A stretch of 64,000 bases of DNA from Allotamlana fucoidanivorans (GTDB taxonomy: Bacteria > Bacteroidota > Bacteroidia > Flavobacteriales > Flavobacteriaceae): contig NZ_CP074074.1 in assembly GCF_045788535.1 (NCBI RefSeq), positions 2,170,001-2,234,000 of the forward strand, in the 5' to 3' direction. The notes under the pieces were generated by a model. The model was not told where the DNA came from. It saw only the letters and a program-made list of their open reading frames with translations, and ran no database searches. Numbering within the stretch: the stretch's first letter is position 1; each line of letters begins with the position of its first letter. Shown here in pieces: positions 46,601 to 55,353 of the stretch. Both the position numbers and the translations under genes were made by a program.

Positions 46601-47736
46601 CAGAGGTTCTCCTTAGAGTCAATAAATAAACTTCTAATTTTACTTTCAACGATACTATTCTTATCATGTACTTGATGACGAATGAGTTTGAATATATTGT
46701 TTTTAGAAGCGTTAAAACAAACACCTTCAGCATATGTGCCTACCCATAATATACCGTCTCTATCTTCATAAGCTGAATATATAGAATTGGTTGTCAAACT
46801 TTGTGGATGATTTGAATTGTGTTTTATGTTATCAAATGTGAAGTCTTTAGTTTTTAGTTTACTTAAACCACCTCCATTTGTAGCAATCCATAAATCTCCT
46901 TCAACGGTTTGATTTATATCAAATATTTCATCATGAGGAAGGTCGCTATTCTTTGTGTTGAATATACGGAATGAATTGTCAGTTTTGTTATATAGAGATA
47001 TACCACCATCTAATGTTCCAATCCAAAGATTTCCATTTTTCGTCAAGGATAACGCCTTAACATAATTACCTGAGATAGAGTTAGGATTTGTGTCATCATG
47101 TTTGAAACTTGTAAAGTGTTCATTATTTTTATTAAGTACGTTTAATCCTCCAGTTGACCCTACAAATAAATAATCTTCACTGTTTGCTAGGGATAAAATA
47201 TCAGAATTTGTCAATGAATTAATTCTCTTTGGGTTAGATCTATAGTGTTTTTTTATATCACCTTTTGAACTATACAACACTAATCCTTCCGATGTGCCTA
47301 GCCAAAATAAGGAGTCATTTTCTTTTTCAATTGAATTAACTCTAATCGGTACATTAAAGTTTTTAAACAAATCATAGCTAGTTACTTGATTTTTTATGGG
47401 GTTATACATTTTTAGACCATTATTTGTACCTATCCATAAATTATTATTATCGTCTTCATAGAGCGCTAGTATTTTTTTGCCTGTTAATACTTTTCTTTTC
47501 TCTACATTAAGATCTATGTATTTAATGTCGTAGCTATTGTACTTATTTAATCCATTGTCTGTTCCAAACCAAACATAGCCTGTTTTATCTTTTAAAATTG
47601 TATTTACTGTGTTTTGAGAAAGACCATCTGATGTAGTAATTGTATAAAAATCTTCAGAGGATGAATCATTGATATATTGAGCATGAAAGTTTAATATACA
47701 GAAAAAAGTAAAAAATGTTATAACTCTCTTTAGCAT
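43648..47736 (-). CDS. Hybrid two-component system sensor/regulator (HTCS)
   Basis: A 1362-residue single-chain signalling protein. The periplasmic sensor (about 25-690) is built of repeated two-component propeller strands such as VWFGTDNGLNKYN and NLWIGTNNGLKMYNP, followed by a Y_Y_Y domain (about 705-775). One membrane segment lies at about 785-805 (WWFKFFILCTLVTLVYYY). Cytoplasmic parts are a HisKA domain with phospho-acceptor His841 in YISHELRTPLT, a HATPase with NGIGIP, a receiver domain with Asp1150 in LILSDTLMPVMDG, and an AraC-type helix-turn-helix at about 1255-1350 (SHSGLYRKLKHLTGKSANEFI). HTCS proteins sense an oligosaccharide in the periplasm and switch on the local PUL. Oriented against the import operon and divergent from GH3. 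Confidence 0.97.
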   Translation of the reverse strand: MLKRVITFFTFFCILNFHAQYINDSSSEDFYTITTSDGLSQNTVNTILKDKTGYVWFGTDNGLNKYNSYDIKYIDLNVEKRKVLTGKKILALYEDDNNNLWIGTNNGLKMYNPIKNQVTSYDLFKNFNVPIRVNSIEKENDSLFWLGTSEGLVLYSSKGDIKKHYRSNPKRINSLTNSDILSLANSEDYLFVGSTGGLNVLNKNNEHFTSFKHDDTNPNSISGNYVKALSLTKNGNLWIGTLDGGISLYNKTDNSFRIFNTKNSDLPHDEIFDINQTVEGDLWIATNGGGLSKLKTKDFTFDNIKHNSNHPQSLTTNSIYSAYEDRDGILWVGTYAEGVCFNASKNNIFKLIRHQVHDKNSIVESKIRSLFIDSKENLWFGTWGGISYYDKTTKQYTSYSHDPKKSESLSFNTVTSIFEDSKGNMWFGTYSGGLNVLNKQKNGFIHYKYSSKHENSISDNKIYCFAQDKLDNLWIGTQTGLNLYNPKTNDFKRFGNIGIRDIKLSNDGRLILGSIGGISIFNPKTEEFDSFYSEKLISFPISEVHLEENDNRIWFGSQGAGMGYLNMNTNQFTFYTEENGLSSNFVSSIVSTDMNSFWVSTFNGLVKFNKKDETFENFGDWHNLPTKQFQPKASVILPDNRIGFGGSKGLIIFHPDSIFKKHRNPRIVLSSLKIDNKDASVGTKGSPLKKSIANTENLVLKSNQNDFSLEFAALDFNKLGGNKYAYILEGYMGEWVNIGTSKSVGFTNLNHGDYTLKLKVINTSSEASEKILNISIAPPFYATWWFKFFILCTLVTLVYYYNKYTIISTKQKNENELQRLKLKSEEDFNQMRFRFFTYISHELRTPLTLISDPISQLIKNKKDKTDKDYHFLKLINKNVFRLLRLVDQILDISKLEGDTLSLQVADQNIVTCIEDTASAFQEFAIQNEITFKFVREHDIINGYIDEDKVEKIIYNLLSNAFKFTPKKGTISIHLNYSDNTKNYIVISVKDNGIGIPEDKLSKIFEGFYQVRSAKQLNPNGAGIGLDYVNRLVKLHLGEISVKSEIDIGSTFTFTLPIKEEFYNIENIKNMVPKRAPLKPTNLNKDEEPKIQIKSKHTKDTPRVLIVEDDFDIRSYLANSLSEKFRVLEAPNGKEGLAKAIKYLPNLILSDTLMPVMDGIEFCKQVKDNEKTSHIPFLFLSAWTSDEFKAKGLSIGAIDYIKKPFSFNFLESRIANIIDTNKKISAKSKTKVDFVPENKDIDSIDDVFIRNAYEVLDKNFDNPEFTANLFIKEMNMSHSGLYRKLKHLTGKSANEFIRDYRLKRAAQIIKQNSGLLISEVCLKSGFNDPKYFSKCFKQVFNMSPTEFSKKYENTEREIQTDLS

Positions 47737-48111
47737 GATGGTTTAGTTTACAATCTAATTTAACAATAATAAGTTCTAAGTATGAATTAATACCAACTAA
47801 ACAAAACTAACTTAGGGTGTTGTAAAATGAATAGTATAAGGAGTTGTGCCTTTAAGTATTAAATCGGGGTGAAAATTTACAAATTTTTGTTTTTCTGAAC
47901 ATTCTTTCTACTCATATTTATAGAGTTTGAACAATTTATATACCATTTATAGCATTGAGTCTACCTGTCATCCTTATTAAATCCTGTACTTTGATATTTA
48001 TTTTTATTTGACTATCCGAATAGATGTAAATGTATGTGTGCAACATCTTAAAGTTAGTTAAAGAAATATATCGATAATGGAGTAATAATTAACTGAATTT
48101 TGATTTATCAA
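47737..48111. other. 375-bp divergent promoter region between HTCS and GH3
   Basis: Must carry the promoters of both the regulator (-) and the GH3-led run (+). A minus-strand TAnnTTTG match is noted separately; on the plus strand only the shortened TACTTTG near 47988 was found. No coding signal. Confidence 0.6.
47802..47809 (-). promoter_or_regulatory. Candidate -7 element of HTCS gene
   Basis: CAAAACTA on the plus strand reads TAGTTTTG on the minus strand, matching TAnnTTTG, 66 bp before the regulator start. No clear -33 element; chance occurrence is possible. Confidence 0.25.
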
Positions 48112-50577
48112 ATGCTTAATATGAGGTTACGTTTATTTTATTTTATTTTAATAGGATTGTGTTGTTCTAATTCTGTTGAAGCTCAAAAAAGTTCTAGAAG
48201 GATTACTTCGGCTACATCAAGCACTAGCAGTATATATCACCAAACGTGGGTAGATTTTAATAAAAATGGAAAAAAGGATATATATGAAGATGCTTCACAG
48301 CATGTCGACAAGCGAATTGAAGATTTGTTGTCTCAAATGACATTGGAAGAAAAAAGTTGTCAGATGGCAACACTATATGGTTTTGGTAGAGTGTTGAAAG
48401 ATGAGTTACCAACCCCTCTTTGGGAAAAAGAAATATGGAAAGATGGCATTGGTAATATAGATGAACAGTTAAATAATTTGGCCTATCATCCTAGATCTGT
48501 CACAGATAAAGCGTGGCCACCATCTAATCATTTAAAAGCTGTAAATGAAATTCAGCGTTTTTTTGTTGAAAAAACTCGACTTGGAATTCCTGTAGATTTC
48601 ACAAACGAAGGCATTAGAGGCTTGTGTCATGAGAAGTCAACAAGCTTCCCATCACAAATTGGTGTTGGGTCAACATGGAATAAGGATTTAGTCAGTCAGA
48701 TAGGTAGAATAACAGGCCAGGAGGCAAAATTGTTAGGATATAACAACGTATATTCTCCTATTTTAGATATAGCAAGAGACCCCCGGTGGGGTAGAACAGT
48801 AGAGTGTTATGGTGAAGACCCTTATCTAGTTGGAGAATTGGGTTATAATATGGTTAAGGCCATTCAAAAAGAAGGGGTAGTAGCAACCCCAAAGCATTTT
48901 GCAATTTATAGTGCACCAAAAGGTGGTCGTGATGGTCATGCTAGAACAGATGCTCATATTACGGAGCGAGAGTTATTTGCGTTATATCTTCACCCATTTA
49001 AACGAGCCATAAAAGATGCTGGAGCTTTGGGTGTTATGAGTTCCTATAATGATTATAATGGTGTTCCAGTGACCTCTTCAAGTTATTTTTTACAAGATAT
49101 TCTTAGAGATGCTTGGGGGTTTAAAGGATATGTGGTGTCTGATAGTAGGGCAGTTGAGTTTATTGCGGATAAACACCACACTGCCAAGAATAGAAAAGAG
49201 GCTGTTCTGCAAGCTGTAAACGCAGGATTAAATATAAGAACAGACTTTACCATGCCAGAAGATTATATTTTACCTATTAGGGAATTGGTAAAAGAAGGTA
49301 AACTTTCCATGCAAACTGTTGATGATCGTGTTCGTGATATTTTAAGAGTGAAATTTTGGCAAGGTCTTTTTGATAAACCTTATGGGGATGAATTTGATAA
49401 AGCGGATAAGGTTGTATCTAATGATGAGTTTCAAAAGATAGCCTATCAATCGTCTTTAGAATCTATTGTTTTATTAAAAAATTCAGAGAATATGTTGCCT
49501 CTGGATTTTAATAAATACAAGTCAGTATTAGTTACGGGGCCAAATGCTAAGGCAATAAATCATTCTGTTAGCAGATACGGGCCATCAAATATCGAAGTGG
49601 TTTCTGTTTATGAAGGTATCAAACAAAAATTCCCAAAGCATGTTGAGGTTAAATATACCAAAGGATGTGATTTTTTTGATGCAAATTGGCCAGATAGTGA
49701 AATTTTAAAAACAGAGCCAAGTGATTCAGATCAAGAAGAAATAGATAAAGCTGTTGAAATGGCTAAAACGGTTGGCCTTGCCATTGTTGTGGTTGGTGAT
49801 GATGAGGAAACTGTGGGAGAATCTAGATCTAGAACATCCTTAGAATTACCAGGTAATCAACAGCGGTTAGTTGAAGCAATTTATAGTACAGGTACGCCGG
49901 TGGTCATTGTTTTAATAAATGGAAGGCCCTTAACAATAAATTGGATTAATAAGTATGTTCCTGCGGTTGTAGAAGGTTGGTTTCAAGGAAAATTTGGAGG
50001 ATCGGCAATTGCAGATGTATTAGTAGGTAATTATAATCCTGGAGGGAAATTGCCAATATCGTTCCCTAAAACAGTTGGTCAAATTCCTATGAATTTTCCG
50101 TCAAAACCAGGAGCACAGGCAGATCAACCAGCTAATGGGCCTAATGGGTCTGGAAAAACACGTGTCGGTGGGTTTTTGTATCCATTTGGTTATGGACTTA
50201 GTTATACAACATTTAAGTATTCAAACTTAAAGGTGAAGTCTCATATTAAAGACAGAAAAGGAGAGATTTTTGTTTCAGTAGATATTACAAATTCAGGTAA
50301 AGTTAAGGGAGATGAAATTGTGCAATTATACTTTTCAGATGAAACATCAAGTGTTACCGTATATGAGAAACAGTTACGTGGTTTTGAGCGAGTTTCATTA
50401 GGGCCTAGTGAAACAAAAACTGTAAACTTTGTAATAAATCAAGATGATTTATCACTTTACAATAAAAATATGGATTTTGTACTTGAGCCAGGTATATTCG
50501 AAATAATGGTTGGCGCGTCGTCTGAAGATATTCGCTTAAGAGAAAGCATTGAAATTAAAGGTTGTTCAGAAAGATAA
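48112..50577 (+). CDS. GH3 beta-glycosidase with N-terminal EF-hand-like loop
   Basis: The ATG at 48112 or 48121 fits the signal peptide (MRLRLFYFILIGLCC..., ending VEAQ); a TTG at 48100 is less likely. From the first ATG the product has 821 residues. After the signal comes DFNKNGKKDIYED, a Ca2+-binding EF-hand-like loop found in many Bacteroidota GH3 enzymes. The barrel then has DFTNEGIRG, RDPRWGRTVECYGEDP and TPKHFAIYS, with nucleophile Asp344 in GYVVSDSRA. The alpha/beta sandwich begins SIVLLKNSENMLPL, and the C-terminal Fn3-like domain contains QLRGFERVSLGPSE. It is not closely similar to the GH3 at 5154. Expected activity is beta-glucosidase or beta-xylosidase in the periplasm. First gene of the run divergent from HTCS. 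Confidence 0.93.
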   Translation: MLNMRLRLFYFILIGLCCSNSVEAQKSSRRITSATSSTSSIYHQTWVDFNKNGKKDIYEDASQHVDKRIEDLLSQMTLEEKSCQMATLYGFGRVLKDELPTPLWEKEIWKDGIGNIDEQLNNLAYHPRSVTDKAWPPSNHLKAVNEIQRFFVEKTRLGIPVDFTNEGIRGLCHEKSTSFPSQIGVGSTWNKDLVSQIGRITGQEAKLLGYNNVYSPILDIARDPRWGRTVECYGEDPYLVGELGYNMVKAIQKEGVVATPKHFAIYSAPKGGRDGHARTDAHITERELFALYLHPFKRAIKDAGALGVMSSYNDYNGVPVTSSSYFLQDILRDAWGFKGYVVSDSRAVEFIADKHHTAKNRKEAVLQAVNAGLNIRTDFTMPEDYILPIRELVKEGKLSMQTVDDRVRDILRVKFWQGLFDKPYGDEFDKADKVVSNDEFQKIAYQSSLESIVLLKNSENMLPLDFNKYKSVLVTGPNAKAINHSVSRYGPSNIEVVSVYEGIKQKFPKHVEVKYTKGCDFFDANWPDSEILKTEPSDSDQEEIDKAVEMAKTVGLAIVVVGDDEETVGESRSRTSLELPGNQQRLVEAIYSTGTPVVIVLINGRPLTINWINKYVPAVVEGWFQGKFGGSAIADVLVGNYNPGGKLPISFPKTVGQIPMNFPSKPGAQADQPANGPNGSGKTRVGGFLYPFGYGLSYTTFKYSNLKVKSHIKDRKGEIFVSVDITNSGKVKGDEIVQLYFSDETSSVTVYEKQLRGFERVSLGPSETKTVNFVINQDDLSLYNKNMDFVLEPGIFEIMVGASSEDIRLRESIEIKGCSER

Positions 50578-50715
50578 ATAAGGGTAAACGCTTAAGTTTT
50601 TTCATCTATATAAAACCCTAAGGCAAACAGTCATGTTAATACTTAAGCATAATTCCTTTTATATGTTGATAATAAAATTGATATAGCGAAGTAAATATTT
50701 AAATGATTAAAAAAA

Positions 50716-52188
50716 ATGAAAAAAGTAATATTAATATTTGCAATAATTGTAAGTTTTGGTTCTAAAAGTTTCTCGCAAGAGCAAAAGTATGAGCCTACTT
50801 GGAAATCTATTGATAGCCGGCCAATACCTTCTTGGTATACCGATGCTAAATTTGGAATATTTATCCATTGGGGGCCATATTCGGTACCAGCCTTTTCAAA
50901 AGTTGGTGCATATTCAGAATGGTATTGGATGAATTTAGTCAATCCAGATAGGGTTAGTAATGGATATAACGAGACTAATGAATTTCATAATCGTGTGTAT
51001 GGAGAAAACTTCACTTATCCCGATTTTGTGCCGTTGTTTACAGCAGATATGTATGATCCTGAACAATGGGCAGATATTTTTGAAAAGTCAGGAGCAAAAT
51101 ATGTGGTTTTAACCTCTAAGCATCACGATGGTTATACCTTATGGCCAAGTAAAGAGGCAGACAAATCGTGGGGAAGGCCATGGAGTTCAACTAATTCGGG
51201 GCCAGGTAGGGATTTGTTAGGAGAATTGACTACAGCAGTGAGAAAAACAAATGTTAAGATGGGAATTTACTATTCCTTATATGAATGGTTTAATCCCCTT
51301 TATACAAATGATGTAAACTTGTTTGTAGATAATCATATGATTCCACAGTTCAAGGACGTGGTTGAAAAATATGCACCATCACTTATTTTTACTGACGGAG
51401 AATGGGATTATCCTTATACTACCTGGAAGGCAACAGAATTATTGTCATGGTTATATAATGATTCAGCTAGTAAAAATGATGTCGTAATAAACGACCGTTG
51501 GGGAAAAGAAACTAGACATAAGCATGGTGGGTATTACACAACTGAATATGGTTCTGGGTTACCTAACGCTGATGTGCCTTGGGAAGAAAATCGCGGTATG
51601 GCACACTCATTTGGGTTTAGTAAAACGGAAAACTTTGAGGACTATAATTCAACACAGCAACTCCTTTATATGTTGGTTGATATTGTGAGTAGAGGCGGGA
51701 ATTTTCTTTTAGATATTGGACCAACAGCCGATGGAAGAATACCTGTTATCATGCAAGAGCGTTTATTAGAAATGGGTGATTGGTTGGCTGTAAACGGAGA
51801 GGCAATCTATGGAACTACACTTTGGGAAAATACGTGCCAGTGGACCAAAGGTAAAGTTCAAGATGCTAAACGTGGACGTTATAAAGTAAAATATGACGTC
51901 ATGAAATTAACTGTTAATCCTGACAAAGGTTTTGCAACAAAAGAAATTTTCTTTACAAAAAAGGATGATGCACTTTACGGCATCTGTCCAGTGTACCCTA
52001 AAGGACAATTGGTAGTAAAGGATGTGAGACTAAAATCTGGAGCTAAGGTAGAATTATTGGGTTATGATAAAAAATTAAGCTGGAAGCAAAGAGGAAAAAA
52101 TATTGTTATTGAGGTGCCTGCGCTAACAGCTTCTGAGGTTCCATGTAATTACGCATGGACGTTTAAAATGTCTGGGTTAGCAAAATAA
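50716..52188 (+). CDS. GH29-A alpha-L-fucosidase
   Basis: A 490-residue secreted protein (signal peptide ending SFSQ). It is the most canonical fucosidase in the window: WYTDAKFGIFIHWGPYSVPAF with His51, LTSKHHDGYTLWPSK with His136-His137, GPGRDLLGEL, and nucleophile Asp227 in PSLIFTDGEWDY. The C-terminal beta-sandwich (about 370-490) follows NGEAIYGTTLW. GH29-A members release alpha-L-fucose from diverse linkages and accept aryl fucosides. Unlike the four GH29 enzymes with variant pockets in region A, this one keeps every typical substrate contact I can place. It lies 138 bp after GH3 and 18 bp before GH105, likely in one operon. Confidence 0.95.
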   Translation: MKKVILIFAIIVSFGSKSFSQEQKYEPTWKSIDSRPIPSWYTDAKFGIFIHWGPYSVPAFSKVGAYSEWYWMNLVNPDRVSNGYNETNEFHNRVYGENFTYPDFVPLFTADMYDPEQWADIFEKSGAKYVVLTSKHHDGYTLWPSKEADKSWGRPWSSTNSGPGRDLLGELTTAVRKTNVKMGIYYSLYEWFNPLYTNDVNLFVDNHMIPQFKDVVEKYAPSLIFTDGEWDYPYTTWKATELLSWLYNDSASKNDVVINDRWGKETRHKHGGYYTTEYGSGLPNADVPWEENRGMAHSFGFSKTENFEDYNSTQQLLYMLVDIVSRGGNFLLDIGPTADGRIPVIMQERLLEMGDWLAVNGEAIYGTTLWENTCQWTKGKVQDAKRGRYKVKYDVMKLTVNPDKGFATKEIFFTKKDDALYGICPVYPKGQLVVKDVRLKSGAKVELLGYDKKLSWKQRGKNIVIEVPALTASEVPCNYAWTFKMSGLAK

Positions 52189-52206
52189 GTTTAAATAGTA
52201 GAATTC

Positions 52207-53301
52207 ATGTATAGCAAAATCTTTGTAATACTATCTTTTTTGGCCTTTCTTATTGGCCAGAACAAAGATGAGCAGCCAGATGCCAAAAACGTTATGTCGG
52301 TTATGGAGAAAGTCGCTGATTGGCAGCTAGAAAATCCTACCGATAAAGCCCTTTGGGTTTGGGATTACGGTGCATTTTATTCAGGGCTATCAAGCTTTTA
52401 TAAAGTAAATAAAGATCCTAAATATCTTAAAGCGATGTTTGAGGTTGGGGAAACTTACAAATGGGGTATTAGACCTCGCCCCTGGGATGCCAATGTTCTA
52501 GCTATTGGGCACATGTATCTCGATATGTATGAAATATCAGGTGACAAGGCTATACTTCACGATATTGAGTTTTGCTTAAATGCACATTTTGACAGGCATC
52601 CTAAACAACCCGATGTTACTTTTATGAATAATAAATACTGGTGGAGTTGGTGGAGTTGGTGTGATGCCTTGTTTATGGCGCCACCAACTTTCGCGAAATA
52701 TGCTGAGGTAACAGGAGAAACCAAATACTTAGATAAAATGGACGAATTATGGGAGATAACTCATAATTATTTATTTGACACTACAGAGAATTTATATTAT
52801 AGAGATGACCGTTTTTTTGAAAAAGAATCAAAAAATAGGAAAAAGGTGTTTTGGTCTCGTGGTAACGGTTGGGTTTTAGGTGGTTTGGTTAAAGTGATGG
52901 AAGCAATGCCCAAAGATTATAAAAATAGAGATTTTTACGAAGAAACGTTTAAAAAGATGTGTGCTGCGGTAAAGAATAGTCAGCATAAGAAAGGCTACTG
53001 GACAGCAAGTATGTTAGATCAAAAGGATTTTGAAGGTATTGAATCTAGTGGAACCGCTTTTTTTTGTTATGCTATAGCTTGGGGTATTAATAAGGGATAC
53101 TTAGATGAAAAGGCGTATAAGTTGACTGCCTTAAAAGCTTGGGATGTATTAGTTAAATGTGTGCACCCTACAGGTAAAGTGGGTTATGTACAGCGTGTTG
53201 GCTACGGACCAGATTCGGTTTCCTATGATGATAGTGAAGAGTATGGTGCAGGAGCTTTTCTTCTAGCTGGTAGTGAAATCTACAAAATGGTTGCTAAATA
53301 G
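52207..53301 (+). CDS. GH105-like unsaturated uronyl hydrolase
   Basis: A 364-residue protein with a short hydrophobic N-terminus (probable signal peptide ending near IGQN) and an (alpha/alpha)6 barrel. PWDANVLAIGHMYLDMYE and WWSWCDALFMAPPTFAKYA hold the two key acidic residues (Asp94 and Asp153), and VFWSRGNGWVLGGLVKVM and the final EEYGAGAFLLAGSEI are standard YteR/GH105 motifs. The family hydrates 4,5-unsaturated uronic acids left at non-reducing ends by polysaccharide lyases. Its presence implies a uronate-containing glycan and a lyase step, yet no lyase is recognisable in this window. Only 12 bp separates it from the next gene. Confidence 0.92.
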   Translation: MYSKIFVILSFLAFLIGQNKDEQPDAKNVMSVMEKVADWQLENPTDKALWVWDYGAFYSGLSSFYKVNKDPKYLKAMFEVGETYKWGIRPRPWDANVLAIGHMYLDMYEISGDKAILHDIEFCLNAHFDRHPKQPDVTFMNNKYWWSWWSWCDALFMAPPTFAKYAEVTGETKYLDKMDELWEITHNYLFDTTENLYYRDDRFFEKESKNRKKVFWSRGNGWVLGGLVKVMEAMPKDYKNRDFYEETFKKMCAAVKNSQHKKGYWTASMLDQKDFEGIESSGTAFFCYAIAWGINKGYLDEKAYKLTALKAWDVLVKCVHPTGKVGYVQRVGYGPDSVSYDDSEEYGAGAFLLAGSEIYKMVAK

Positions 53302-53313
53302 ATAATAGATTTC

Positions 53314-55335
53314 ATGAAAAGAAGACATTTTGTTAAAAATTCGCTATTGGCCATAGGAGCTACAGGGCTAGTGCCTTATGAAAGTTTGTTTGCACAAATT
53401 CAGAATGGAAATTTTAGGTTTAAAGAATTAACTTCCCAATCAATTTCAGAGTTTTGGTTTTTACTATTGCAATATTATCAGAGAAATTTATCGTCATCTA
53501 AAGCTTGGTTTACTGGTGAAGGTCCTCAAAAAAACTGGGGAGGGCAAGAAGATCCAGAAGGACCATTAAGAATGATGTTTGCTTTTGGGGGTTGGTTGTC
53601 AAATCCTGAAAGAAAATCTAAAGTTCGATATAACGGTGTTGAGATCGATATTCAAGACCTCTTTTTAGAAGCCGTAATTAATGGTACAGATCCGGGGTTA
53701 AAACAAGGTTGGAACCTTGAGGATAAATCAGCATGGATTTACCCCGTTGATGCTCCTAATGTTGGTTGGGCCTTGTGGTTGGCCAAAGATAGATTTAATT
53801 CTAAATTAAGTTTGCAACAGAAGAAACAAATTGAATCGTGGCTTAACGGGGTTAATTATAAAAAGCGGTACAACAATTGGGCACTTTTTGATGCTGTAAG
53901 ATTAACAGCGTTAAAGGCAATGGATATGTCTTATGATGCGTCATTGCTTGAAGAAAGATTGGTTTTTAATGAAACCTTGTATAGAAGCGAAGGCTGGTAT
54001 TCAGACCAAAACAACGAAAACGTTTTTGATGATTATAATAATTGGGTGTTTCATTCGCACCTGATGTATATTATGCTCATGGAAGGAGAGAACAGTAGAC
54101 CCGAGTTTGCGGAATGGAAAAAGCGAACAAAAACATTTTTGACCAAGCAGGTTTATTTCTATGGTGCAGATGGCAGTTATCCTCATTATGGTAGAAGTCA
54201 ATTGTATAAGTTTGCCCGTTTAGTATCTTTTATATTGGGTTATAAACTAGGATTGGTTTCAATACCTACGGGGCAACTCAGACGTTTAATTAGGCTTCAT
54301 TTTAATTATTATTTAGGTAATGGTGGGGTTAATCCGGAAACAGGAAAAGTTGAACAAAAAATATCTGGAAATGCAAGTCACGCCTCTAGAGAATTTTATA
54401 GCGCCCCTGGCTCTGTCTATTGGTGTACAATGTCAATTGGTGCCTTGTTTTTATTAGAAGATGATGACCCTTTATTTGCGGTTAAAGAATCTCCATTGCC
54501 CATAGAAATTAATAGTTATGATATTATAGAACAAGTGCCAAATTGGGTGGTTCATGGTAAAAAGAAAACAGGGCATACCATTTTATATAGAACAGGACCT
54601 CATAAAAAAAATATACAGAAATTAAGTGAAGATCTTGAATTAAACTACGCAAGTAAGTATAGAAGATTTGCGTATCATAGTCATTTAGGGTATTGTACAG
54701 GTAGGAGTTGTGATAATATGCTTTACCTAAAAAATGGTAATGAAACTGGTTCAGAAATTTATCTTCCAATCCACATTACATCAGACGTCTTTAAGGTTAA
54801 TGGGGTGCCAATTTTAAGAGGTGTTTATAAATATACAATTGAGAATGCAACGGTCATTATAAGTACCATTATTATAGTTAAAAGTGAAATACATTTAAGG
54901 TTTCATAAAGTGCTTTCTGGTTCAAATAATGAAAATATTTATATTGATGAAGGTGGGTACGCTTTAGGGAGAACAGAGTTTGATCGTATCAATACGCAAT
55001 CAAAAAATGATTATGCCTGTATTTCAAATAAAAATGGTATGAGCTTCATTAAAAGCATTAAGGGATATGATCAAATTAAGGTCTCGGACTTTGGGTATGA
55101 AGGAAAACAAAAATCACATACCTTATTTCCGTATGGAGCATTACCTTACGTGACCGTAAGTAAACCTGTTAAAGATAATGATGTTTATGGACTTATGGTT
55201 AAAGGGTCTGCTAAACATTTTTCACAAAAAAAAGCTACTAAAATCATTAGAGATTTAAGTGTCAATAATTCTAAAATTTCTATTACCCTCAACGATGAAA
55301 ATGTTATTGAAACTTTATTCTTAGAAGCTCATTAG
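53314..55335 (+). CDS. DUF2264-family protein, exported
   Basis: A 673-residue protein. The N-terminus MKRRHFVKNSLLAIGATG is a Tat-like signal (twin Arg) ending near SLFAQ. Residues about 35-390 match the DUF2264 alpha/alpha-barrel type (GGWLSNP, WIYPVDAPNVGWALWLAK, NNWALFDAVRLTALKAM, YGADGSYPHYGRSQLYKFARL, ASREFYSAPGSVYW). The C-terminal ~280 residues are beta-rich, like the accessory sandwich of lyases and uronyl hydrolases. DUF2264 proteins accompany GH105 in many uronate-related clusters, and a role on unsaturated or uronate-capped oligosaccharides is plausible. No catalytic residue can be assigned with confidence. It converges on the AraC gene, 18 bp between stops. Confidence 0.85.
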   Translation: MKRRHFVKNSLLAIGATGLVPYESLFAQIQNGNFRFKELTSQSISEFWFLLLQYYQRNLSSSKAWFTGEGPQKNWGGQEDPEGPLRMMFAFGGWLSNPERKSKVRYNGVEIDIQDLFLEAVINGTDPGLKQGWNLEDKSAWIYPVDAPNVGWALWLAKDRFNSKLSLQQKKQIESWLNGVNYKKRYNNWALFDAVRLTALKAMDMSYDASLLEERLVFNETLYRSEGWYSDQNNENVFDDYNNWVFHSHLMYIMLMEGENSRPEFAEWKKRTKTFLTKQVYFYGADGSYPHYGRSQLYKFARLVSFILGYKLGLVSIPTGQLRRLIRLHFNYYLGNGGVNPETGKVEQKISGNASHASREFYSAPGSVYWCTMSIGALFLLEDDDPLFAVKESPLPIEINSYDIIEQVPNWVVHGKKKTGHTILYRTGPHKKNIQKLSEDLELNYASKYRRFAYHSHLGYCTGRSCDNMLYLKNGNETGSEIYLPIHITSDVFKVNGVPILRGVYKYTIENATVIISTIIIVKSEIHLRFHKVLSGSNNENIYIDEGGYALGRTEFDRINTQSKNDYACISNKNGMSFIKSIKGYDQIKVSDFGYEGKQKSHTLFPYGALPYVTVSKPVKDNDVYGLMVKGSAKHFSQKKATKIIRDLSVNNSKISITLNDENVIETLFLEAH

Positions 55336-55353
55336 AATCAATAGCCTCAATTT

